From assembly GCA_964610765.1 (NCBI GenBank), contig CAZSWS010000093.1, forward strand, positions 1 through 8,912: DNA of 8,912 bases, written 5' to 3'. This document shows, in pieces, positions 1 to 7,456 of this stretch. This DNA is from CAZSWS01 sp964610765. GTDB taxonomy: Bacteria > Bacteroidota > Bacteroidia > Bacteroidales > Tannerellaceae. The notes under the pieces are model-generated. The model was not told the origin of the DNA, searched no databases, and worked only from the letters and a program-made list of their open reading frames with translations. The stretch's first letter is position 1. Each line of letters begins with the position of its first letter. A program made the position numbers and the translations under genes.

Positions 1-33
1 TGTATAATTAGAATTCAAACAAAAAGAAAAACA

Positions 34-1341
34 ATGAAAAAAGCATTAATTTTCAATTTTCCTTTGATACTCTTAAGTATGGTTTGTTTGTTCTCCTGTG
101 GAGACTCAGACGATGAGAAGGGTGTTGGAGCTGTGTATGATCCGAATAAGCCAGTAGAATTACTGTCTTTTTATCCGGATTCGGGAAAATATCTTGAGAA
201 AGTAATTTTAACCGGAAGTAATTTTGGAACTGATCCGGAGAAGATAAAAGTCTATTTTAACTCCAGAAAAGCTGCAGTAATTGGTTCTACCGGAACTATG
301 ATGTATGCATTAGCCCCGAGATTGCCAGGAGATACTTGTGATATTTCAGTGGTGATTGGAAATGATTCAGTGGTTTATCCTGATTTCTTCAGATATAAAG
401 CATCAGTTACGGTAACAACGATTGCCGGCAACGGTGATGCATCTGTGTATAAAGAAGGATTATTAGGAGAAGCTATTATTCAACCTCGCTATCTCTGTGT
501 GGATAAAGACGATAATATTTTTGGGATAAATAGAGTTGAAGATAGATATCATGTGTTCAGGATAGATGAGGAGAAAGGTGAGCTATCTACGGTAGCTAGA
601 GATGTTATTGGAAATGCTCCTTCTGCTGATCCGATAACTGGTATAATTAGTCTGCCTACAGAAACCACCATTGGTTCTTTCTATACGATGGACCCGCGTG
701 AATTTTGGGCTCCCAGATTTCGCGAGATGAAATGGCCCGAAGGAGCTCAATTGCCCACAAGCGGGTGGAAGCATAGTATGGCTGTAAATCCTGAAGATGG
801 ATATATCTATACCCGTTACTATTTTGGTGAAATAGTGAGAATACACCCAAGAACGTACGAAGTGGAAGTTTTACACAAAACGGCTCAGGGTGATAGTTAC
901 GGATTGTGTTTTACCCCTCTTGAACCCAATGTGCTCTATATGGCCATGTGGGGTAATGCCGGAGTAAATGCTCATAGTATTTGTACGATAGATGTGACCA
1001 ATCCAAAAGAAACTTTTAAGAGAATATCCAGTAGCTTGATTACGGGAGGACATCGTGATGGGGAGATGGATATAGCACAGTTTCGAGATCCTAGTCAGTT
1101 GTATTCTGATGCTGATGGGAATATCTATGTTGCGGATTCCGGCAACCATTGTATTAGAAGGATTACTCCGGAAGGAGTTGTAGAGACGACTTTGGGTATG
1201 CCGGGTACAAGCGGCTGGAAAGATGGTACAAAAGAAGAAGCGTTGTTTAATATGCCAACCGGAATTGGTATTAGCTCAGATGGTTCAGTATATGTTGCTG
1301 ACTTTAATAACAACCGTATTAGAAAACTCTCTATCAACTAA
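34..1341 (+). CDS. IPT/TIG and NHL-repeat surface lipoprotein of a PUL
   Basis: This 435-residue protein has a lipoprotein signal: basic MKK, a hydrophobic run and a lipobox ending LFSC with the lipidated Cys at residue 22. The following GDSDDE is acidic, like a Bacteroidota surface-export signal. Residues about 40-122 resemble an IPT/TIG Ig-like domain (PVELLSFYPDSG, then LTGSNFG). From about 125 to the end it looks like an NHL-type beta-propeller, clearest in the C-terminal blades YVADSGNHCIRRI (about 363) and VYVADFNNNRIRKL (about 419). No catalytic motif is visible. IPT/NHL lipoproteins are recurrent PUL accessories, but their ligand is usually unknown; I infer a glycan-binding or scaffolding role at the cell surface. 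It is the first gene visible in the cluster, 16 bases before susC. The ATG at 34 is chosen because it gives a complete signal peptide; its leader is A-rich with no Shine-Dalgarno site. The domain call is firm, the function is not. Confidence 0.88.
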   Translation: MKKALIFNFPLILLSMVCLFSCGDSDDEKGVGAVYDPNKPVELLSFYPDSGKYLEKVILTGSNFGTDPEKIKVYFNSRKAAVIGSTGTMMYALAPRLPGDTCDISVVIGNDSVVYPDFFRYKASVTVTTIAGNGDASVYKEGLLGEAIIQPRYLCVDKDDNIFGINRVEDRYHVFRIDEEKGELSTVARDVIGNAPSADPITGIISLPTETTIGSFYTMDPREFWAPRFREMKWPEGAQLPTSGWKHSMAVNPEDGYIYTRYYFGEIVRIHPRTYEVEVLHKTAQGDSYGLCFTPLEPNVLYMAMWGNAGVNAHSICTIDVTNPKETFKRISSSLITGGHRDGEMDIAQFRDPSQLYSDADGNIYVADSGNHCIRRITPEGVVETTLGMPGTSGWKDGTKEEALFNMPTGIGISSDGSVYVADFNNNRIRKLSIN

Positions 1342-1357
1342 TATTTAAAAGTAATTG

Positions 1358-4300
1358 ATGATGAAACATTTCATTTTAATATTTGCTCTGTTATTGTCGG
1401 CAATGAGTGTATCTGCACAACAGGCGAATTTGACAGTGGCAGGTACTGTTCACGATCAGTATGGTCCTCTTGTTGGCACAACAGTCAGTGTGAAAGATAA
1501 TCCGGCTTTAAGTACAGTTACAGATGCTAACGGAAAATTTAGTATTAAAGCAAAGAGAGGTGATATTTTGGTGTTTACTTTTGTTGGATATAACAGTGTG
1601 GAGTATCAAGTCTTAGAAAGTAAGACAGATGTAGAAATACATTTCACGGAATCATCTACTGAAATAGAAGAGGTAGTTGTAACTGCTATGGGGAAACAGC
1701 GTAAAATATCCTCCTTGGCTGCAGTTACTACTGTTGATACCAAACAGTTAGAAAGACCCGCTACTTCAATAGCCAACTTGCTAGGTGGGCGTGTAGCCGG
1801 TATTATCACGACTCAAATTAGCGGTGAACCCGGTAAAAATATTGCTGAGTTCTGGGTGCGTGGTATTGGTACATTTGGTGCAAGTAGTGGCGCTTTGGTT
1901 TTAATAGATGGACTGGAAGGAGATATTAATACAATTGACCCTTCTGATATCGAAAGCTTCTCTGTATTGAAAGATGCTTCAGCTACAGCTGTTTATGGAG
2001 TTCGTGGCGCAAATGGGGTAGTGATTATTACTACTAAACGTGGTGAGGTTGACCGCTTACAATTAACGGCTCGTGCGGCATTTACTATCTCGCAAATTCG
2101 AAGACTTCCTGAATATTTGCGCGCGAATGACTATGCTATATTAGCTAATGAAGCTAAATATGTACGCAATGAAGAGCCTTTGTACACAAATGTAGAGATG
2201 GATATAATCAAATATGGGCTTGATCGAGATATATATCCGGACATGGACTGGCAGGATGAAGTAATTCGAAAAGGTTCATTTTCTCAGCGATACTATGTGA
2301 GTGCGCGTGGAGGAGCAAAGGCAGCCAGGTATTTTGTAAGTCTTGGTGCTAATGTAGAACAGGCTGCATATGAAGTCGATAAAAAAAGCTTATATAGTTC
2401 TAATGTAGGGTATAATACATATAATTATCGAATGAATATCGATTTAAGCCTTACACCTACCACTGAAGTTTATATTGGTAGCGATGGCTTTTTGTCAGTT
2501 CAGAATGAGCCTGGTGTAGCAAATACCAATTATATTTGGCGTTCTCAATCAGAAATAAACCCTTTACTTTTGCCGGCACAGTATTCGAATGGACAGTTTC
2601 CTGGTGTGGGTCAAAATGCTGGTAGCTCACCGTATGTGTTGATTAATCATTTAGGTAAACGGAGTAATCAGGCTTATAAAGGTCTCTTTACTATGGAGCT
2701 TAAGCAGGATTTAAGTATGATTACTGAAGGACTTAGAATCAGGGCACAAGGGGCTTATAATATGGAAAGCTATTTTGATGAAATGCGATTGATACAACCG
2801 GCATTGTATGAGGCGGTTGGCAGAACGCAACAAGGAGACTTAGTGACGATTGAAAGGGTAGCTGAGCAAGCGGCATCTTATGGTAAGGGACAAAATCAGT
2901 TTCGCAAGTATCATTTTGAAACAACTTTGACCTATGACCGCGTTTTTAATGATGATCATCGTACGTCTGCACTCGTTTATTATTATATGAGTGACCAGAA
3001 AAAAGCATCTGAATCCAATTCAAATATGACCTCTATACCTAAGCGTTATCAGGGGTTGTCAAGTCGATTTACATATGGATTCAGAGATACCTATATGCTG
3101 GACTTTAACTTTGGTTATACCGGATCTGAGAATTTTGAACCGGGTAATCAGTATGGATTTTTTCCTTCTTTAGCTTTGGGTTGGGTGCCTACGAATTATA
3201 GCTTTGTACAAGATAAACTCCCTTTCCTCAACATGCTGAAAATTAGGGGGTCTATAGGTACGGTTGGGCAAGATCGGTTAACCGGGGATCGGAGATTTCC
3301 TTATTTGACTATGGTTCAGCGCATCACGGCATTTCCTTTTGGCTCTTATGGAGTGGAAGGTTTAGTGGAAAACTTTACGGGAGCTGATAATTTACTTTGG
3401 GAAAAGGCAACTAAAATGAATATTGGTGTAGATGGTGAACTTTTCAATAATAAACTATCTTTTGTGCTTGATTTTTTCAAAGACAAACGAGATCGGATTT
3501 TTCAACAACGTGTTCAGGTGCCCTATTATGTGGGTTTGAGTACGATGCCTTATAGTAATGTGGGTGCTATGGAAAGTTTTGGTGCAGATGGAAACATCTC
3601 TTTCACCCACGATTTTAATAATGATATGGGTTTTACGTTTAGAGGTAATTTTACGTATGCAAATAGTAATATTAAGAATTGGGAAGAAGCAAATCCCAAA
3701 TATCCATATCAGGAGATTTCCGGTTATCCTAATGGAATTCACAGAGGCTATCAAGCACTAGGACTCTTTAAAAATCAACATGATATTGATACGAGTCCGG
3801 TACAAACTTTTGGTTCTGTGATGCCTGGAGATATTAAATATAGGGATGTTAATGGCGATGGAAGAATAGACGGAGATGACCGTGTTCCTTTATCTAATGG
3901 AACTATGCCTACACTGGTATATGGGTTTGGCGGTGAATTTAGGTATAAACAATTTACACTAGGGGTATTATTCAAAGGAAATGGTAAAACGGATTTTTAT
4001 CATGTCGGGCAATATATTGATGGACATGGTGTAACTGAAACAAATGGCATGGGGTATATCCCTTTTCATGGAGGACAAACCGGGAATGTGCTAACGATGG
4101 TAAATAATCCCAAGAATCGGTGGATTCCGATGGATTATGCGATTGAACATGGAATAGATCCGAGTTTAGCGGAAAATCCCAATGCTCGTTTCCCCCGACT
4201 GTATTATGGATATAATAGTAATAACTCTCAGTTCTCGGACTTTTGGAAAAGTGATGCACGCTTTTTACGCTTGCAAGAGGTAACTCTTAATTATAATATG

Positions 4301-4474
4301 AAAAATAAATTTTTAAATAGTGTAGGTGTAGCATCAATTGATTTCCAATTGGTAGGAAACAACTTACTGTTATGGGATAAAGTGAAGACGTTTGATCCGG
4401 AACAGGCTCAGTTTAATGGTCGTGCTTATCCAATTCCAACTACTTATACTTTACAACTATATATTCATTTCTAA
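1358..4474 (+). CDS. SusC/RagA-family TonB-linked outer-membrane transporter
   Basis: TonB-dependent barrel that would import oligosaccharides across the outer membrane with its SusD partner. From the ATG at 1358 it is 1038 residues. Residues 1-20 are a Sec signal peptide (cleavage near SVSA/QQ). About 25-98 is a CarboxypepD_reg-like domain (AGTVHDQYGPLVGTTVSVKD). A TonB-box-like EIEEVVVTAMG follows near 102-112, then the plug domain (about 113-232), which ends in the family signature YGVRGANGVVIITTKRG. The remainder is the beta-barrel and ends in an aromatic residue (YIHF), typical of outer-membrane proteins. An EF-hand-like loop lies at 830-841. There is no STN domain between the signal peptide and the CarboxypepD_reg domain, so ECF-sigma signalling is unlikely. 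Start choice: a TTG at 1355 is also in frame, but the tandem ATGs at 1358 and 1361 are better and both keep the signal peptide. The stop lies 14 bases before susD. The substrate is not readable from sequence. Confidence 0.97.
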   Translation: MMKHFILIFALLLSAMSVSAQQANLTVAGTVHDQYGPLVGTTVSVKDNPALSTVTDANGKFSIKAKRGDILVFTFVGYNSVEYQVLESKTDVEIHFTESSTEIEEVVVTAMGKQRKISSLAAVTTVDTKQLERPATSIANLLGGRVAGIITTQISGEPGKNIAEFWVRGIGTFGASSGALVLIDGLEGDINTIDPSDIESFSVLKDASATAVYGVRGANGVVIITTKRGEVDRLQLTARAAFTISQIRRLPEYLRANDYAILANEAKYVRNEEPLYTNVEMDIIKYGLDRDIYPDMDWQDEVIRKGSFSQRYYVSARGGAKAARYFVSLGANVEQAAYEVDKKSLYSSNVGYNTYNYRMNIDLSLTPTTEVYIGSDGFLSVQNEPGVANTNYIWRSQSEINPLLLPAQYSNGQFPGVGQNAGSSPYVLINHLGKRSNQAYKGLFTMELKQDLSMITEGLRIRAQGAYNMESYFDEMRLIQPALYEAVGRTQQGDLVTIERVAEQAASYGKGQNQFRKYHFETTLTYDRVFNDDHRTSALVYYYMSDQKKASESNSNMTSIPKRYQGLSSRFTYGFRDTYMLDFNFGYTGSENFEPGNQYGFFPSLALGWVPTNYSFVQDKLPFLNMLKIRGSIGTVGQDRLTGDRRFPYLTMVQRITAFPFGSYGVEGLVENFTGADNLLWEKATKMNIGVDGELFNNKLSFVLDFFKDKRDRIFQQRVQVPYYVGLSTMPYSNVGAMESFGADGNISFTHDFNNDMGFTFRGNFTYANSNIKNWEEANPKYPYQEISGYPNGIHRGYQALGLFKNQHDIDTSPVQTFGSVMPGDIKYRDVNGDGRIDGDDRVPLSNGTMPTLVYGFGGEFRYKQFTLGVLFKGNGKTDFYHVGQYIDGHGVTETNGMGYIPFHGGQTGNVLTMVNNPKNRWIPMDYAIEHGIDPSLAENPNARFPRLYYGYNSNNSQFSDFWKSDARFLRLQEVTLNYNMKNKFLNSVGVASIDFQLVGNNLLLWDKVKTFDPEQAQFNGRAYPIPTTYTLQLYIHF

Positions 4475-4488
4475 ATTATTAAGTAAAG

Positions 4489-6483
4489 ATGAAACATATA
4501 TATATCATAGGATTATCATTTGTCTTAATGTTATCCTCATGCGACTTTTTGAACGTCGACAATCATTTTATTGATGAAATTAAGATGGATTCGGTCTTCG
4601 CAAATAAACGGAATGTGGAAGCCTATTTATGGGCAATAGCTCATTATATGAATGATGAAGGTCAGTTTTATCAAGGTTCACAAGAATCTCCAGGACCTTT
4701 TGCTACCGATGAAGGGTTTACCATGTTTGCTACCGGTAGTGGGTACAATGGTTTGCGATTAGTCTTAGGCGAGATATCTGCTAGCAGTATGTATTCGTTT
4801 GAAACAGCTTATGGAGAGGCATATAGGGTGATTCATAAATGTAATACACTATTAAATCGACTAGATGAAGCTAAGGATATGACAGCTAGTGAACGAGGGT
4901 ATGTAATAGCGAATGCTCGCTTTATACGGGCATATAATTATTATAAGTTGTTAATCAACTTTGGACCACCTATTATAGTGGGTGAAGAAGTGCTTCCGTC
5001 AAATGAAACGTTAGAATATTATGATCGTCCTCGTTCAACATTTGATGAAGCTGTGGAGTATATTAGTTCTGAATTTGAAGCAGCTGCGATTGCTTTACCC
5101 GTATCATTACCTATAGTGGAGTTCGGTCGTCCGACTAAAGGTGCTGCTTTAGGGTTGCTAGCCCGACTTAGATTATACCATGCAAGTCCTCTATATAATG
5201 GTGGATCTATAGCCCGTACCTGTTTTGGGACATGGCAACGGACCGTTGATGGGGCAGATTATGTTTCCTTGCAGTATGATGAAAAAAGATGGGCGATTGC
5301 TGCTGCTGCTGCAAAACGTGTAATGGACCTGAAAGATGCCGGGTTGCCTGCATTTAAACTTCATACGGTTGAGGCGGATTCTGAAACACCAAAGTTACCT
5401 ACCGGTATAACCTCTGATCCTGACTTTTACAAAGAATGGCCGGAAGGAGCTGTAGGTATTGATCATCTTCGTTCATATTCTGAAATGTTTAATGGAGAAG
5501 CAGTCTTGGCTGTTAACCCAGAATATGTTTGGGCTAGAAGCAGTGGATCAATAACTAACAACACTAGAATGTCTTTTCCATCTAAAAACGGAGGCTGGAA
5601 TGGGGCGTGTGTGACACAGAAAATGGTGGATGCATTTAAAATGGTTGATGGACGAAACATTGACGATTCAAGTCAGGAATATCCTTATTCCGAGTCGGGA
5701 TTTACAGGTGAACAAAAGACTTTTTCTGGTTATAGGTTAAATAGCAATGTCTATAATATGTATGCCAATCGGGAAATGCGATTTTATGCCCAGATTGGCT
5801 TCAGTGAATGCTTTTGGCCGATGAGTTCTGCTACTTCATCCGGACATTATAACCAGACAATTACGTATTACTTTGATCAACCCAATGGGAAATCTAATAA
5901 TCCGGTTGATTATCCACCAACAGGTTATGTGATTAAAAAGTATATACACCCAGCAGATGCCTGGGACGGAACGAATGCTAGACGTATGTCAAAAGCATAT
6001 GCTATGGTACGTTATGCAGATATACTACTTATGTATGCTGAAGCACTTAATAACCTGACTACAGCTCACGAAGTGGAGATAGATGGTGAGGTGGTTACTA
6101 TACAGCGAGATACTGAGGAAATCCGAAAGGCATTTAATCAAGTTCGCCATCGAGCAGGTTTACCCGGATTGTCACAAGAAGATCTTGCTAGCCGAGATAA
6201 GGTTCAGGAGCTGATAGAGCAAGAGCGTATGGTGGAATTTTTATTTGAGAATCTGCGCTACTACGATGTACGTAGATGGGGAATCTATGAAGAGGTGGAA
6301 AGTGTGCCTATTACCGGAATGAATACTGATGGAAATAAAGAGAGCTACTATACCCGTGTGTCTCCTAATACATCTCGTATAGGTGGTCGTGTAGTTAATA
6401 AAAAAATGATGTTTCTTCCTATACCTTTGATTGAGGTTAGAAGACTTCCTTCTTTAGATCAAAACCCGGGGTGGGAGTATTAA
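4489..6483 (+). CDS. SusD/RagB-family glycan-binding outer-membrane lipoprotein
   Basis: Surface lipoprotein that sits as a lid on the SusC barrel and binds the glycan to be imported. It has 664 residues, on the long side for SusD proteins. The signal peptide ends in LMLSSC with the lipidated Cys at 18. Family hallmarks in order: FIRAYNYYKLL and the FGPP segment from 145; RPTKGAALGLLARLRLY from about 214 (the TPR-like helical core); RYADILLMYAEALN from 508; ERMVEFLFENLRYYDVRRW from 579; and the closing QNPGWEY at 658-664. Together these cover the N-terminal SusD-like domain and the C-terminal SusD/RagB domain. The stretch around 300-400 is rich in Trp, Tyr and Asn (for example KNGGWNG) and may contribute to the ligand surface; this is inference. 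It follows susC by 14 bases and precedes the next gene by 18, so co-transcription is expected. The ATG at 4489 gives an intact lipoprotein signal. Confidence 0.97.
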   Translation: MKHIYIIGLSFVLMLSSCDFLNVDNHFIDEIKMDSVFANKRNVEAYLWAIAHYMNDEGQFYQGSQESPGPFATDEGFTMFATGSGYNGLRLVLGEISASSMYSFETAYGEAYRVIHKCNTLLNRLDEAKDMTASERGYVIANARFIRAYNYYKLLINFGPPIIVGEEVLPSNETLEYYDRPRSTFDEAVEYISSEFEAAAIALPVSLPIVEFGRPTKGAALGLLARLRLYHASPLYNGGSIARTCFGTWQRTVDGADYVSLQYDEKRWAIAAAAAKRVMDLKDAGLPAFKLHTVEADSETPKLPTGITSDPDFYKEWPEGAVGIDHLRSYSEMFNGEAVLAVNPEYVWARSSGSITNNTRMSFPSKNGGWNGACVTQKMVDAFKMVDGRNIDDSSQEYPYSESGFTGEQKTFSGYRLNSNVYNMYANREMRFYAQIGFSECFWPMSSATSSGHYNQTITYYFDQPNGKSNNPVDYPPTGYVIKKYIHPADAWDGTNARRMSKAYAMVRYADILLMYAEALNNLTTAHEVEIDGEVVTIQRDTEEIRKAFNQVRHRAGLPGLSQEDLASRDKVQELIEQERMVEFLFENLRYYDVRRWGIYEEVESVPITGMNTDGNKESYYTRVSPNTSRIGGRVVNKKMMFLPIPLIEVRRLPSLDQNPGWEY

Positions 6484-6501
6484 TCTTAAAATCTAGAACT
6501 T

Positions 6502-7452
6502 ATGAAATTTAAAAATATCATCATAGTAATCGCTATTATTTTAACAGCTATCAGTTGCAATCAAGATGAAGTTTTTGAGAAAGAGCAATATAAAAATGTA
6601 TTTGCTTTAATCAGTAGTGGAAGTGACAATGTATATACGAAGTTTTTTGATCTACGCAAAGAAACAGATACAGGCTATATTTCCTTTTCTGTTGGTGGGA
6701 CTAATCCAACAGATAAAGACTTAACCATTAATTTGGTTGAAGACCTGTCCTTGATAGATAAATATAATCAAGCTAACTTTGATATGAATGTTGATAAGTA
6801 TTATCAAGCATTATCAAAAGATAGGTACGAAATTGAATCTATGCAATGTATTATTCCTGCTGGGGAAATTGGCGCACAAGTTCCTTTTAAGATAAATTCA
6901 AGAGGATTGTCTCCGGATTCATCCTATTTTATTGCCGTACGAGTGGATTCTTACTCAGACTTTGAAGTAAATCCGAATAAAGACTATTTGTTATATAGAG
7001 TACGTATAAAAAACTACTGGGCAACGAGTGATGGAACGGGATATACCATGACTGCAAGAAGACGAGAAGTTGGCACAACTACCGAGATATCTTTACCTGG
7101 TAATAAACCTGTACATCCTATTGCCGAAAATAAGGTTCGTGTTTTGGCCGGTAATGAGACCTATAAACCCGATAAGGAAGTGTTTAACAAATCTGCAATC
7201 GTACTAGAGGTAGATGAAAATAACCAGGTAACCATTACTCCTTATAGAGATATTGAAGTGACTCAAATAGATGGCGATCCCTTATATCCTAATACTTTCA
7301 AGATTGAAGATGATGGCTTTAAAGTTTATAAAACGTTTTTACTAAGCTATAACTATAAAGCTTCTAATGGAAAGACCTATCAGATGAAAGAAGAGCTACG
7401 TTTACAGTTTAATCCCAAAGAAGAAAAGGATGAAGAAGAATTTAATAATTAA
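6502..7452 (+). CDS. DUF1735 (BT_3987-like N-terminal) and DUF4361 lipoprotein, putative glycan-binding protein
   Basis: A 316-residue lipoprotein: the hydrophobic signal ends TAISC with Cys at 19, followed by NQDE, an acidic stretch compatible with surface export. Residues about 25-170 fit the DUF1735/BT_3987-like N-terminal domain: a beta-rich start (YKNVFALISSG), a central LSLIDKYNQANF segment, KDRYEIESMQCIIPAGE and a closing strand ending DYLLYRVRIKNYW. About 172-308 fits DUF4361, including YPNTFKIEDDGFKVYKTFLLSYNY near the end. The C-terminus is a charged, acid-rich tail (KEEKDEEEFNN). Proteins of this type are regularly encoded just after susD and are thought to be surface glycan-binding proteins; no enzyme motif is present. 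The position, 18 bases after susD and 4 bases before the CBM6 gene, supports the same role. The family assignment is from remembered domain patterns and could be checked by HMM search; the function is inferred. Confidence 0.85.
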   Translation: MKFKNIIIVIAIILTAISCNQDEVFEKEQYKNVFALISSGSDNVYTKFFDLRKETDTGYISFSVGGTNPTDKDLTINLVEDLSLIDKYNQANFDMNVDKYYQALSKDRYEIESMQCIIPAGEIGAQVPFKINSRGLSPDSSYFIAVRVDSYSDFEVNPNKDYLLYRVRIKNYWATSDGTGYTMTARRREVGTTTEISLPGNKPVHPIAENKVRVLAGNETYKPDKEVFNKSAIVLEVDENNQVTITPYRDIEVTQIDGDPLYPNTFKIEDDGFKVYKTFLLSYNYKASNGKTYQMKEELRLQFNPKEEKDEEEFNN

Positions 7453-7456
7453 TAAG

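Noticed and set aside
1..33. TATAATTAG at the window start as a promoter
   Set aside because: It lacks the TAnnTTTG form used in Bacteroidota and too little upstream sequence is visible; it may equally be the end of a preceding gene or an intercistronic gap.
1355..1357. TTG start for the SusC-type transporter
   Set aside because: It only adds one residue before two tandem ATG codons at 1358 and 1361, has no better ribosome site, and the signal peptide is complete from either ATG.
3972..4259. Minus-strand open frame of 95 codons inside the transporter gene
   Set aside because: It is fully antisense to a strongly supported susC-type gene, and its translation shows no recognisable domain, signal or composition of a real protein. 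The same holds for the other antisense frames under the five genes, for example at 583-846, 871-1149, 3455-3754 and 7499-7783.
4392..4574. Plus-strand frame of 60 codons bridging the SusC-SusD junction
   Set aside because: It overlaps the ends of two certain genes in another frame, and nothing in it suggests an independent protein.
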